Notes: generated from the sequence alone by a model not told the origin. A stretch of 41,698 nt of DNA from Rhodopirellula sp. (GCA_002689655.1 NZHC01000045.1:65848-107545), one strand, 5' to 3'. Positions 26,781-36,357 are shown, counted from the stretch's first letter. Numbers and translations: made by a program.

Positions 26781-27962
26781 TCAACTGCCAGCGTCAGCAT
26801 TCAGCACGCTCTCTGATCGCATGTAGCTACAATAGACTTGGTGAGAGGTCAGCACCTGTTGACAGTCAACAAACTCGTTAGCAGTATGTGCTTGATCAAT
26901 ACTCCCTGGTCCGAATATCAAACTTGGGATCCCCAACGCCCCAAACTTACTTGCATCACTGCCAAACGGCATTCCCGCTGGTTCCCGGTGACAACCGAGC
27001 TCGTTCAGCACTTGCACCATTGCCTGAACTGGCACGCAGTCAATCGGTGTTTCTAAAGGCAAATCCGTCAGCATTGGCGGGTGCATGATGGCTTTAACCT
27101 GCGGATACTTCAGCATGACTTCATCTACCACGTTCTGGTAATGCTGAAAGACAAGTTCGCTGGTTTCGCCGGGCAATAGGCGGCGATCTACTTCTACCTG
27201 ACAAGAAGATGGCACCAAATTGACTTGAACTCCGCCGCGAATCACACCGACATTGCAAGTCGCGTTTCCCAGCAAAGGATGCGAGCGATTGGACAACTCC
27301 AAGTTGTCATGCTCAAGAGCTTGCAGCACCTGAACCATGCTAGTGATCGCATTGACACCAAGGTGCGGCTTCGCAGAATGAGCCGCCTTACCGGTGGTTT
27401 CAATGACCCAGCGAATCAGCCCCTTGCTGGCGACAACTGGCTGTAATTCGGTAGGCTCCGCCACAACAGCGACCACACAAGATTCCGCAACAAGTTCGCG
27501 ACAGAATTCGGCCACACCCCGATACGCGAACTCCTCATCGACCGTTGCGACAAACCACAGATCACAGGGGGGGGAAACGGAGGACGCAGCAACATCCGCC
27601 AAGGCGTGCATCATGCTCGCCAATCCGCTCTTGGTATCGCAGGCACCTCTGCCGAACATCCGCCCAGCTCTCACGACAGGCTCAAACGGTGGTATCGTCA
27701 TGCCATCAACGGAAACCGTGTCCATATGAGCCTCGAAAATCATCTTCCGATGACGATCCCGACCAGGAATCGATGCGATCAGATTATCGCGATGCGGCTC
27801 CACCGGCTGACGCCATGTCTTAATGAATCGCTGCTGAAAAAAAGCCTCGACATAATCAACCACATCTGCCTCAGGTACTCCCGACTCATAGTTCGGGTTC
27901 ACGCTGTTGATCCGGATCAGGTCAGCCAAAGTCTGAAGAACTGCCGGCATCGGTACTGTCAT
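26781..27962 (-). CDS. M20 family metallohydrolase (ArgE/DapE-like deacylase)
   Basis: The 393-residue length and motif order fit the acetylornithine deacetylase / succinyl-diaminopimelate desuccinylase family. Visible elements are HMD (His79, Asp81), GACDTKSG (bridging Asp109), VDEEF (catalytic Glu about 143 and a metal-binding Glu about 144), AEPTE near 169, the lid-domain segment AAHSAKPHLGVNAI, and a C-terminal AHTANEFV with the last metal-ligand His. These enzymes use two zinc or cobalt ions to cleave N-acyl amino acids or peptides. No signal peptide is present, so it is cytosolic. The exact substrate cannot be told; no arginine or lysine biosynthesis genes flank it. The ATG at 27962 follows GGGAG/AGGG. 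Confidence 0.88.
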   Translation of the reverse strand: MTVPMPAVLQTLADLIRINSVNPNYESGVPEADVVDYVEAFFQQRFIKTWRQPVEPHRDNLIASIPGRDRHRKMIFEAHMDTVSVDGMTIPPFEPVVRAGRMFGRGACDTKSGLASMMHALADVAASSVSPPCDLWFVATVDEEFAYRGVAEFCRELVAESCVVAVVAEPTELQPVVASKGLIRWVIETTGKAAHSAKPHLGVNAITSMVQVLQALEHDNLELSNRSHPLLGNATCNVGVIRGGVQVNLVPSSCQVEVDRRLLPGETSELVFQHYQNVVDEVMLKYPQVKAIMHPPMLTDLPLETPIDCVPVQAMVQVLNELGCHREPAGMPFGSDASKFGALGIPSLIFGPGSIDQAHTANEFVDCQQVLTSHQVYCSYMRSESVLNADAGS

Positions 27963-28152
27963 TGTCCCTTACTCCCGCAGCCTAATTACTGTCATGGCTA
28001 AGTCAGTCGCGCAACTCAAAACACAACGGATTGCATCTCGCCAACACCCCTAGCAACTCAACAAGCCCGACGCACTGAGGTGAGTACACAAGATTAACCC
28101 CGTGGGCCATGAACTGCTGCTTGAATCTGATTCAGACGCAACCAGACTCCTT

Positions 28153-28190
28153 CTGCAAGCTCGATTACTTGCTGCAAGCTCGATTACTCG
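28153..28190. repeat. 19-base tandem duplication
   Basis: CTGCAAGCTCGATTACTTG at 28153-28171 is repeated at 28172-28190 with one change. It lies just downstream of the stop of the minus-strand lipoprotein gene at 28205. It looks like a recent replication-slippage duplication. Confidence 0.75.
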
Positions 28191-28204
28191 AGGGGTCCGG
28201 CCGT

Positions 28205-29155
28205 TTAGCTACCGGGCCGACGCCACATTAACTCGGGACTACCAGCATTGCCGCCGTACTGCGCAGGAGCGGGCGAGTTCGATGGCGTTGTATTGACCGG
28301 AACCATTCGACTAGCGATTTCGGTGCCGGGGACAGAGTCTGCAGGTGTCCCCTGCCAGGCCTGCGTCTGCTGATACTGCGTCTGCTGATACTGCGTCTGC
28401 TGAACAGGTGTCTGCTGAACGGGTGTCTGCTGAGCAGGTGTCATCGTGCTGACTGGAACGCCTCCCAGCGCGGACCCACCACTGGCTGGGGTGATAGGGG
28501 CCGAGACCGGAGCGAAAACTGGTTGAACCGGTGCCGCTCTTAATTGCCCGGGTGTTGTCATGACCTGGGAGGGATAATTATGAACAGGAGTCTGATAACC
28601 GGGCGCTGTTTGATAACCGGGCGCTGTTTGATAACCAGGAGGTGCAGGAGCCCGCGTGAGGTCATTCACTTGCATTCCACCGGCACGGAAAGGATTCACC
28701 TTGGCTGGTGACGGCGTGACATAACTGGACGGCACAACAACGCCAGCCTGATTAACCGAGGTGCTGCTGGTAGCAAAACCTGATTGTGTTGTTGGACTCG
28801 CGTCAGAGCCAACAAATCCAGCTGGCTGTATTCCGGAGCCGACAACCTGTCCTGAGGCGGAAGGAGACATGACGGCGGGAGCGGCCGATACAAAACCGCC
28901 AGCAGTTCCTTGGATCGCATTGGTCTGACCCGGAGGTCCACCGATGTATGGATTCCGGACAGCAGAAGCATTCGGTGGCGGTGGCGAGACACGAGTAGAT
29001 CCGCCAAAGGGATTGAACGACGGTGACTGCATCGCAGGAGACATGGTTCCAGATGACATCGAGCCACCCGTTGTTGGTCCAGCAGTTTGCCTGCAGCCCA
29101 AGAAAGACATCGAAGCGACCGCAAAAATGAGCGTGGCGAGGGATAGCCTGCGCAT
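28205..29155 (-). CDS. Pro/Gln/Ser-rich repeat lipoprotein
   Basis: Starting at the ATG at 29155, the 316-residue product opens with MRRLSLATLIF and the lipobox SFLGC (an ATG seven codons upstream is possible). The mature part is low complexity: Gly/Ser/Pro-rich at first, then GYQTAP repeats around residue 176, then five QQT(P/Q)-type pentapeptide repeats around residue 250. No catalytic domain is seen. Such composition suits a flexible surface or periplasm-spanning lipoprotein. It is transcribed divergently from the large secretin 272 bases away, so a role with that secretin (for example as accessory or pilotin-like lipoprotein) is conceivable but unproven. Confidence 0.72.
   Translation of the reverse strand: MRRLSLATLIFAVASMSFLGCRQTAGPTTGGSMSSGTMSPAMQSPSFNPFGGSTRVSPPPPNASAVRNPYIGGPPGQTNAIQGTAGGFVSAAPAVMSPSASGQVVGSGIQPAGFVGSDASPTTQSGFATSSTSVNQAGVVVPSSYVTPSPAKVNPFRAGGMQVNDLTRAPAPPGYQTAPGYQTAPGYQTPVHNYPSQVMTTPGQLRAAPVQPVFAPVSAPITPASGGSALGGVPVSTMTPAQQTPVQQTPVQQTQYQQTQYQQTQAWQGTPADSVPGTEIASRMVPVNTTPSNSPAPAQYGGNAGSPELMWRRPGS
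28361..28442. repeat. 15-base coding minisatellite, about five copies
   Basis: Units beginning at 28361, 28376, 28391, 28406 and 28421 share the core TCTGCTGA and encode the QQTQY/QQTPV pentapeptides of the lipoprotein on the minus strand. The first two units are identical and later units diverge. Confidence 0.85.
28594..28636. repeat. 18-base coding tandem repeat, about 2.4 copies
   Basis: GATAACCGGGCGCTGTTT at 28594-28611 and 28612-28629 is identical, with a third partial copy to 28636. It encodes the GYQTAP hexapeptide repeat of the minus-strand lipoprotein. Confidence 0.85.
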
Positions 29156-29427
29156 GACCTGATACCTGCAAGACAAAATCGGAAAGGTTGTCGTATGAAG
29201 CGTTCAGGATCTTTAACAAATTTTACCGACTCATTGAAAGAGCATTCATTTTTTGCACAGTCGAATTGCTTGCAAATACCTTTTGAATAGAACGTTCTGT
29301 ATCTAACGGTTGTTTTCTCTGTAGCACTTGAACCCACTGGTCCGATGTTTCTAGTTGAGTGGGGAGCGTTCACAGGAAGCCCACTCGCGTCACTAACGAC
29401 TTCCCGTGCATGAGAGGGTGCTCGCTG

Positions 29428-32400
29428 ATGCGACACTTAATTTTTAGTAGTTTACTTGTCGCCGCAATTAGCTGCGGGACACCCTTCGCTGTTTCAGCTC
29501 AGGACGGAACCACACCGAGCCTGCAGACGCTGAAAGTACCAGCGGCTCAAGCCCGCGGCATCGCTACGACGCTGAGCATCCAATATCGGGATGTACCAGG
29601 TGTTCAAATCGCGCCGGACGTGCCGAACGAGCAACTCGTCGTCATGGCACCGCAGGCAACGCAAGCAGCGATTGCCACGAAGGTCAGGAATTTGCTGACA
29701 TCGCAGATTCGGATGGCTTCCGCAAAGTCGGCTGGACCGATGCGTATCGCGTTAGCGAACATTACCTGGCGTGAGTTCGAGGACAGTCTGAAAGCCATCG
29801 CTGGTGGCAGCACACCTGTGACGACGACACGTAATGGTGAACGTGCAGCTTTTCAACTGACCGCTGCACCCCTTCAGGGCACCACTGTCGAAGTGGATCG
29901 ACGCAGCAATTCGGTTACCGTTGTGGCACCCGAGCCCACCATACCTGGATGGCAACAAATGATCTCAATGTTGGATCGGAGGGCTCGCACGCAAGGCGAG
30001 GTCATGGAACTTCTCCGCATCGAGAATGCTGAGCCTGAGCCAATTCAACGAGCACTGAAATTATTGCGTCGTCTGGAAGCTGGCCAGAAAGATTTCAGCG
30101 GAATCCAACAACTGCCAGCGGGTACACCTTTCCGCAATGCAGTATTTCAACAGGACGCAACTGGGCAAGCACCACAGCCTGCGGCTCCGCAACAGGGCGA
30201 CGACGCCGGCGAAGATGGCGGAGCTGGAGTCATTGGTGACACACAGATTCAATTCGTTCCCGAGCTTGGAACCATTATCATCCGGGGTGCCAAACGCGAT
30301 GTCGAGCGTGTCATGGATGTCATCCAGCAAATTGAAGAGCAAAGCAAGATCACGAAACCGGACATTGACGTGGTTGATTTGAAACACGCTGATGCCAATG
30401 CAGTTGCAGAGTTGCTGCAGCAACTTTACGAAGATGTCTTGTCAGCCCGCCAGGGAGAAGTCAGCATCACTTCGCTCGATTCGCCCAACGCTCTGCTATT
30501 GATTGGTCGAACAGAGGCAATTAACGGATTGAAAGAACTGATCGACAAGATCGATCAGCCAGTTGCTGCGAGCAGTCGACTGCGCGTATTCCGACTTCAG
30601 AACGCGTCCGCAGTAGACGCTGAAACAACGATCCGTGACTTCTTCACTGATCGACCTGGCAGTGGTGACGATCTCCGGCCCGCGATTGGCCCTCGTGTTC
30701 GTGTTCTTGCCGATTACCGAACCAATTCACTGATCATCAGCGCTTCACCACGGGACATGACCGAAGTCACCCGTCTGATCAATGACTTGGATGCTGAGCA
30801 GATTACGGCTCAGAGTCAGATCAAGATTTTTCCATTAAGCAACGCCGTTGCCGAGGACTTGGCTCCCGTGCTTCAGGAAGCCATCAACGGAGAGGGCGAG
30901 GGTGGGAACGACAACATCACCCCACCATCAACCGCGTTATCGATTGTTGCCATCGACGCCGACAAGCGAGAGGTCATCGATTCAGGAATTTTGGCGGGTG
31001 CTGTCGTGACAGCAGATACTAATTCCAACGCGGTCGTGGTTCGAGCCCCGGCAGCCAGCATGGCGTTGATCGCCGAACTGGTTCGCCAGCTTGACAAGGC
31101 TCCTGGCATCGACTCGCTGGTCAAAGTATTTACCATACAGAATGGGGATGCAGCGCAACTAGTAACCGAGCTACAGAACTTGTTCGGTGATGATGCCGGC
31201 ACAAACGGAACCAGCATTGGTGCCGGGAACCTGCCTGCTTCGACTGCCGGTGAAAGCTCTTTGGTACCCCTTCGCTTCAGTGCAGACCTGCGAACCAACA
31301 GCATCATTGCGAGCGGCGGTGCGGAAGACCTTGATGTCGTGGAAAGCATTCTATTACGACTCGACAGTGAGGGCTTTGCGGAACGCATTACTGAAGTTAT
31401 CTGGCTTCGGCATCAAGCAGCGGTTGACGTTGCCACAGCGATCCAGAGTTACGTGCAGCAAAGAACGCAGGGTGTGAACAGCATCCAGCAGTTCCAGCAG
31501 GGCCTGGGGCCGTTTGACTTACCAGATCGCGACCTGATTGTGGTTGCCGAGCCTGTCAGCAACAGCGTGCTGCTGAGCGTTTCCCCACGGCTCTACCCAG
31601 ATGTTCGTCGCATGATTGACAAGCTCGACCGGCGCCCACCCATGGTGTTGATCAAAGTCATGCTGGCCGAGGTCAAACTTGGGGACGCGTTTGAGATCGG
31701 CGGCGAGGTTGGCCTGCAGGATTCACTACTGTTCGATCGTGGCGTCGCTGCGAATCCGATCAACAACTCAACTCCTGGATTCAATTTCAACAACGTCGGT
31801 TTGCCTAACAACAACTTGGACGGTGCTGGTGCCCTGGCGGCTCAGGGAATCACAAGTTTTGGTGTCGGCAGCAGCAGTAGCACTTTAGGTTATGGCGGTT
31901 TTGTGCTCAGTGCTGCAAGCGACTCCATCAACCTTCTGCTTCGAACACTCCAAGACGCAGAACGACTTCAAATCCTCAGTCGTCCTCAGATCATGACGAT
32001 GGACAACACCCAGGGCAGGGTCGAAGTCGGTGAAACAGTTGCCCGCGTCACTGGTCTTGTCTTCAACAACAACACTTCTCAGACCGAAACTGTCGATATT
32101 TTTGCCGGGTTGGAAATGGAGGTTCGGCCGCGTGTCGGATCCGATGGATTGATCGTGATGGATATTGACGCGACACGCTCAAAGGTTGACGACAATAGCC
32201 CTGGAACTCCGATTGGAACGGATGACAATAACAATGTCATCTCTGTTCAAAACATTCTCAGAACTACAGCTCAATCGACGGTCGCAGCCTACAGTGGACA
32301 AACGGTGATCTTTGGTGGTTTGATTCAGACGATTCGACAACAGCGTTCACAACGCGTGCCATTCATTGCCGATATCCCCCTGATTGGTCACTTCTTCAAG

Positions 32401-33321
32401 TACGATTCGGAAGTGGAAGAACGCAGTGAATTACTCGTCATCATGACACCCATGCTGGTCACGGGTGAAGAAGATCTTGACTATGTCAAGGCCACCGAAT
32501 CGAGTCGAATGAGTTGGTGCCTGGCAGATGTCGTCGAAATGCATGGTGATGTAGGACTCAGCGGAGGCTACGGGTTGTGGGGACCTACTGTTGGACAGAC
32601 GATCTACCCTGACCTTCAACCCACTGTCGAAGGTCCGATGCCAATCGCACCCATTCTTGAGCGTGCATCGGCAACAGAAGACTTGCCTGGTCAAAAACCT
32701 CAGGCGTCCAACCCGGGACTGATCGACAGCTCGCACCTGACACCTTCGGTTGTGACGCCACCCAGCGGCACGATCCCCTCGGGTACACGTGTCAACGGAA
32801 ATCCTCCAGTCATGCAATCGCCCACGGATCAGCTCAATCTGGGCAAGCGTGGTTTTACACCGGCAGCCTCGTTCCAAACTGCCGCAGCCCGAGCACAACA
32901 AGGCAGCTATCTGCCCCGATCACAAGTTGCCAACTATCCCTATCAAAGTACCGCCAATCCGCAAGATCCTGCGAAAGCAACTAGTCCAGCATGGTCACCC
33001 AATGGCATGCAGCAGGGCATGCAGCAGGGCATGCAGCAGCCGTATTCGGTAAACGTGGCGAGAACTCCCCAGTCGATGCCTCCCCAGACTTGGACCAATC
33101 GGCCGAACACTTCGTCACCCGCGTCACAGGCAACGTTACCCCAGTCGGCTTTCCCAGGTGCGACCCCGACGGATGGTCCGCAAGCAGGCTTCGCAATCCC
33201 ACCTGCTTCTCAAGCGAAATGGTTGGATCAAACAACTGGCAATTCTCCTGCGAGACAAACGGGCTTCACACCCGCTGCAAAGAAATCACGCGTGCAGCCA
33301 ACACGCCTAGGACGACAGTAA
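29428..33321 (+). CDS. Large secretin (GspD/PilQ-type outer-membrane pore) with Gln/Pro-rich tail
   Basis: The ATG at 29428 is chosen because AGAGGG lies nine bases upstream and the product then begins with a signal peptide (MRHLIFSSLLVAAIS... ending AVSA). Residues about 40-720 contain repeated secretin N-type modules, visible as recurring (R)TNS(L/I)I segments followed by a (I/L)xxLD pattern (DYRTNSLIIS, DLRTNSIIAS). Residues about 729-1011 are the secretin core: VLIKVMLAEVKL, then LSRPQIMTMDN, then VPFIADIPLIGHFF and ELLVIMTPMLV. The ~285-residue tail is Pro/Gln/Ser-rich, with three GMQQ repeats. At 1297 residues it is roughly twice the usual GspD length. It should form a multimeric channel in the outer membrane. 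No GspE/F/G-type genes are in the window. Confidence 0.93.
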   Translation: MRHLIFSSLLVAAISCGTPFAVSAQDGTTPSLQTLKVPAAQARGIATTLSIQYRDVPGVQIAPDVPNEQLVVMAPQATQAAIATKVRNLLTSQIRMASAKSAGPMRIALANITWREFEDSLKAIAGGSTPVTTTRNGERAAFQLTAAPLQGTTVEVDRRSNSVTVVAPEPTIPGWQQMISMLDRRARTQGEVMELLRIENAEPEPIQRALKLLRRLEAGQKDFSGIQQLPAGTPFRNAVFQQDATGQAPQPAAPQQGDDAGEDGGAGVIGDTQIQFVPELGTIIIRGAKRDVERVMDVIQQIEEQSKITKPDIDVVDLKHADANAVAELLQQLYEDVLSARQGEVSITSLDSPNALLLIGRTEAINGLKELIDKIDQPVAASSRLRVFRLQNASAVDAETTIRDFFTDRPGSGDDLRPAIGPRVRVLADYRTNSLIISASPRDMTEVTRLINDLDAEQITAQSQIKIFPLSNAVAEDLAPVLQEAINGEGEGGNDNITPPSTALSIVAIDADKREVIDSGILAGAVVTADTNSNAVVVRAPAASMALIAELVRQLDKAPGIDSLVKVFTIQNGDAAQLVTELQNLFGDDAGTNGTSIGAGNLPASTAGESSLVPLRFSADLRTNSIIASGGAEDLDVVESILLRLDSEGFAERITEVIWLRHQAAVDVATAIQSYVQQRTQGVNSIQQFQQGLGPFDLPDRDLIVVAEPVSNSVLLSVSPRLYPDVRRMIDKLDRRPPMVLIKVMLAEVKLGDAFEIGGEVGLQDSLLFDRGVAANPINNSTPGFNFNNVGLPNNNLDGAGALAAQGITSFGVGSSSSTLGYGGFVLSAASDSINLLLRTLQDAERLQILSRPQIMTMDNTQGRVEVGETVARVTGLVFNNNTSQTETVDIFAGLEMEVRPRVGSDGLIVMDIDATRSKVDDNSPGTPIGTDDNNNVISVQNILRTTAQSTVAAYSGQTVIFGGLIQTIRQQRSQRVPFIADIPLIGHFFKYDSEVEERSELLVIMTPMLVTGEEDLDYVKATESSRMSWCLADVVEMHGDVGLSGGYGLWGPTVGQTIYPDLQPTVEGPMPIAPILERASATEDLPGQKPQASNPGLIDSSHLTPSVVTPPSGTIPSGTRVNGNPPVMQSPTDQLNLGKRGFTPAASFQTAAARAQQGSYLPRSQVANYPYQSTANPQDPAKATSPAWSPNGMQQGMQQGMQQPYSVNVARTPQSMPPQTWTNRPNTSSPASQATLPQSAFPGATPTDGPQAGFAIPPASQAKWLDQTTGNSPARQTGFTPAAKKSRVQPTRLGRQ
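33004..33039. repeat. 12-base coding repeat, three copies
   Basis: GGCATGCAGCAG is repeated three times without change at 33004, 33016 and 33028, encoding GMQQ in the low-complexity tail of the secretin. Confidence 0.85.
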
Positions 33322-33478
33322 GCAATCTCACAATTGCAAAGAGAGACGACCTGAGTTCGCTTGAACTGAGGCCTTTTACGAGTACGGATTACAAACAACA
33401 TCGCATGCCAGTGGCAGCCACAGCATGCGACCTCCAAAATCACCTTCCAACTCAATCCTCTTTTGGATGAACCAAGAC

Positions 33479-34351
33479 ATGCGATTTAGCCGACGCGTTT
33501 TCATCGCCGTTGCAGTCTCAGCAGTAACATCTGCAGGTGTGGGCTGCGTCTCTGGACCAAGCAACAATCTCTTTTCAAAAAAGCCAAATTCTGGAGATAG
33601 TTCGTTTCTCGACAGCATCCCTTTCGTGGGCAAAAAAGACAGAATGCCCGAGCCTTATCCGAATCCGGTAAAACTGGCTGTCACGTGGACTCCGGACACT
33701 ATCATCCAGACAGGTCGAACCCCGACACGAGGTTTCGGAGGCCGCGTCTTTTTCTACGATGAAAAGTCCAAGTCTGTGCCCGTCGAAGGCACCTTGGTTG
33801 TTCATGGTTTTGATGATTCTGCAAGTGACGCCGAAGCTGGTAAAAAACGATTTGAATTCACTCCTGAACAATTCACCAGACACTTCAGCCAAGGTGACCT
33901 CGGTGCTTCCTACAGCATCTGGATTCCATGGGATGCGATTGGTGGAGAACAAAAGCGAATTTCGTTGGTAACGTCATTCAAATCAACTTCCGGCAAGCCG
34001 ATTCAGGGTATTCCTGCGACCATGATGTTGCCAGGAACCACGCCGGCAGAAACAGAGGAAGATGCGCTCGCCCGTTTGTCGCCGCAATACCAGCGGTACA
34101 TGCAGGCCGCCGACACGGGCGGAACGCGAAAGACAGGCCTGACAACGACGACGATTCGCCGCCGCGTCAATCCTCGCAGCCCTCAGGATATGCTGTCCAA
34201 ACCCGCGATCAATATACCCGGATTCCAGCAATCCGAGACTCAGATCGTGACTGATGGCCAAACACCATCGTTATCAGTTGACATGCTGCAAAAGCCATCG
34301 CGATCCAACGTGATGCCGGTCAGTGCACAGACGCCAGGATCGCGGCGCTAG
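33479..34351 (+). CDS. Conserved hypothetical lipoprotein downstream of the secretin
   Basis: The ATG at 33479 (GGATG about nine bases upstream) gives 290 residues beginning MRFSRRVFIAV and reaching a lipobox-like AGVGC; ATGs at 33467 and 33425 are alternatives. The segment LAVTWTPDTIIQTGRTPTRGFGGRVFFYD and the later TLVVHGFDD (shown as separate pieces of a beta-rich region at about 60-170) have no named domain that I recognise. The pattern looks like a conserved planctomycete envelope protein. The C-terminal ~120 residues are Ser/Thr/Pro-rich. It follows the secretin by 157 bases on the same strand and may be co-transcribed, so a role in the same envelope assembly is a reasonable guess. It converges with the zinc-ribbon gene. 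Confidence 0.65.
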   Translation: MRFSRRVFIAVAVSAVTSAGVGCVSGPSNNLFSKKPNSGDSSFLDSIPFVGKKDRMPEPYPNPVKLAVTWTPDTIIQTGRTPTRGFGGRVFFYDEKSKSVPVEGTLVVHGFDDSASDAEAGKKRFEFTPEQFTRHFSQGDLGASYSIWIPWDAIGGEQKRISLVTSFKSTSGKPIQGIPATMMLPGTTPAETEEDALARLSPQYQRYMQAADTGGTRKTGLTTTTIRRRVNPRSPQDMLSKPAINIPGFQQSETQIVTDGQTPSLSVDMLQKPSRSNVMPVSAQTPGSRR

Positions 34352-34507
34352 CGAACGAAAATAAGATCCCCGCTTCGTGAATGGGTGAGACTCAACTAGG
34401 TGAATGACAGATCGCAATCACCAAGTCAAAATCAGATAAAGTTCACCCAATATTCGGTTGCCCGCCTCACCGTTGGCAGACTGTTCACGATCGTTTGATG
34501 GTTGACA

Positions 34508-35311
34508 TCAGCTCAGTTGAGCCATACCGGCAGCCATCAAGCCACCGCCAATTGCAGCCAGTATGGTCGAGGTAACAAAGAAACGCCAAGTCTCACTCCA
34601 GTGAGTGACGGCGTAATAGAAGACGCCAAATACGGGGATAAACAAACAGATCAGACCATTCTGCAGGGAATCCTTGAAAGCATGGAGAATGATCATAAAA
34701 TTCGCACCCGCGGCTATAGCGAAGAAGGCGGACGCCGAAAGCACCAAAAAGAGATGCATTGGATTGAAGCTGATCGTCTCATCCACGCGGCGTGAGGCGT
34801 TGACTGCCAGCACGGCAATCAGCAATCCGCTGCCGAGCATGAATAGCGCCAGCGCTAAACCCCACCAGGGCAAACCCGCCCCTCGAAGCATTGTCTTTTG
34901 CAGTTCCGCAGCCCGCTCCATATCGACAGCAGCTTTATCGAGAGCCAAGGTTCCATGGTCGATATCCACGCCAGCTGTCTTGTGTGCTTCCAAGATCGTT
35001 CCGGCTTCTTTGTGATAGCCGCATTTGGTACATAGCACCGCGTTAGCCGGCATTTCTGCTCCGCAAGACGGACAAACCGCCTCGACGGCAGTGCTAAACC
35101 CTTCCTCATCAAAGAGGCCGGCCATCGAATCGTCCACTGCTGTAGCCGGCTGCTGGGTTACTGCAGCAGGCTGGGTTGCAGCCGGCTTTGCGACTCCACC
35201 GGCAGGGACCCGGAGAACTTGCTGGCAACCAGGGCACTTGACCGATTTCCCCTGCATTCCGTCCGGAATACTGAGCGTCTTACCACACTTGCACTTGATT
35301 TGAATTGGCAT
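34508..35311 (-). CDS. Membrane protein with two N-terminal zinc ribbons
   Basis: The 267-residue protein opens with a CxC...CxxC zinc ribbon (Cys7, Cys9, Cys26, Cys29; KCPGCQQVLRVP), common at the N-terminus of planctomycete proteins. A Pro/Ala linker and a second ribbon (CPSCGAEMPANAVLCTKCGY) follow. The C-terminal half contains about four hydrophobic membrane segments (starting near WWGLALALFMLGSG, LFLVLSASAFFAIAAG, LICLFIPVFGVFYYAV and STILAAIGGGLMAAG). There is no signal peptide, so the ribbons are probably cytosolic. Function is not recognised. The ATG at 35311 has no good ribosome binding site. It is divergent from the AcpH-like gene and convergent with the lipoprotein gene. Confidence 0.8.
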   Translation of the reverse strand: MPIQIKCKCGKTLSIPDGMQGKSVKCPGCQQVLRVPAGGVAKPAATQPAAVTQQPATAVDDSMAGLFDEEGFSTAVEAVCPSCGAEMPANAVLCTKCGYHKEAGTILEAHKTAGVDIDHGTLALDKAAVDMERAAELQKTMLRGAGLPWWGLALALFMLGSGLLIAVLAVNASRRVDETISFNPMHLFLVLSASAFFAIAAGANFMIILHAFKDSLQNGLICLFIPVFGVFYYAVTHWSETWRFFVTSTILAAIGGGLMAAGMAQLS

Positions 35312-35640
35312 CAGAAAAAAGTCGTTAGGACATAGAAGACAGAGGGTACAGGCAAACGCCGATTCGGCACTGAGTTACAGTGTAATCCAATGCATGCCCG
35401 CCGTCTGCCAACGAAGAGGTGGCAACCACGGACCCAGCGAGCATTCAGCAGGAATTTTGTCTGAATAAACGACATAATTTGACCCAATGTGTTTCTTCCT
35501 CCAAGACGCCTGGCTGAGCAAGCCTCTGCAAATTCGCGGATCAGGCAAATCGGTGGGCAAGCGATCTGCATCACGACAGGGCTTCTCGTTCGTGGGCTTT
35601 ATGGCTAGCCGGTGGAAAGCCCGCTCGATAAGTTGAAGAA
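35312..35640. other. Divergent intergenic region
   Basis: These 329 bases separate the zinc-ribbon gene (minus) from the AcpH-like gene (plus). GGGCTTT and AAAGCCC near 35594-35621 can form a hairpin that encloses the palindrome GGCTAGCC, about 20 bases before the plus-strand start. I cannot assign a regulator or ncRNA. No gene is supported here. Confidence 0.35.
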
Positions 35641-36339
35641 ATGAATTTTCTGTCCCATGCGATTCCGTACCTGACAAGCTCGAACTTCAGCAGTCCACTG
35701 CTGGCCGTATCGACAGGTATCCCGGACTGGCTGACAATCGTCGATCGCAAAATCAGGGCACGGGGAAAATTGGCTGAGCAGCATGTCAACAGCGTTGACT
35801 CGGATCTGAGCGATGTTGCCAAGGGTATCCTGCTGCACATTTCGGACGATCGCTGGTTTCATGGGACTCAGGCATTCGTCGAAACCAACATGGAATTAGC
35901 AATCCAGCTTCGCGATCAATTGCCGGGAGACGCTGGTTTTCGTCCCTCCTTTGTGGGACACATTCTGATCGAAATGTTATTGGATGGACTTTGGATTCGG
36001 GATGACCGTGCTCATGCAGAGGATTACTATGCCGCGATTCGGCAAGCGTCTCCGTCAACAATCGAACGTTGCGTCAATGTGATTACTGGCAAACCGACCA
36101 CAAAATTGGCTGCCGTCATCGAACGATTTGCCGAAATCCAGTTTCTCTACGACTATCTTGACCACGAAAAGCTGCTGATGCGTCTCAATCAGGTCATGAA
36201 TCGGGTCGGCTTACCGGCTCTACCAGACACCATTGCCAGATGGCTACCTGAGGCTCAGGACTTGGTAGAATCAAGGCGTGGCCAGTTGCTGACACCTCCT
36301 GGAGACACGAATCACTTCCCTCCTATCCCTGTCATTTAA
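35641..36339 (+). CDS. Hypothetical helical protein, distantly AcpH-like
   Basis: The 232-residue product begins MNFLSHAIPY and later has GIPDWLTIVDRK, AKGILLHISDDRWFH and SFVGHILIEMLLDGLW. The order MNFL.H, GxxPD, GI..H...D and a late H.(...)D resembles acyl-carrier-protein phosphodiesterase (AcpH), an HD-like all-helical hydrolase, but the match is weak. It should be treated as a possible relative only. No signal peptide is present. The start has only a GAAGAA-like site. It lies 18 bases upstream of the epimerase gene on the same strand, so the two plus the pseudo-receiver gene probably form one operon. Confidence 0.7.
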   Translation: MNFLSHAIPYLTSSNFSSPLLAVSTGIPDWLTIVDRKIRARGKLAEQHVNSVDSDLSDVAKGILLHISDDRWFHGTQAFVETNMELAIQLRDQLPGDAGFRPSFVGHILIEMLLDGLWIRDDRAHAEDYYAAIRQASPSTIERCVNVITGKPTTKLAAVIERFAEIQFLYDYLDHEKLLMRLNQVMNRVGLPALPDTIARWLPEAQDLVESRRGQLLTPPGDTNHFPPIPVI

Positions 36340-36357
36340 AAAGAGATTCTGCCTGCG

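Noticed and set aside
26485-26826. Plus-strand frame of 113 codons between B3 and the M20 peptidase
   Set aside because: No ribosome binding site and no signal or domain; it runs into the 3' end of the peptidase gene on the other strand.
28153-28190. Short repeats considered as a CRISPR array
   Set aside because: Only two adjacent copies, no spacers between them, and no cas genes in the window.
28696-29436. Minus-strand frame of 246 codons covering the divergent promoter region
   Set aside because: It overlaps the lipoprotein gene in another frame and the secretin start region. The composition (Arg, Ser, Cys, Leu) is that of an out-of-frame shadow.
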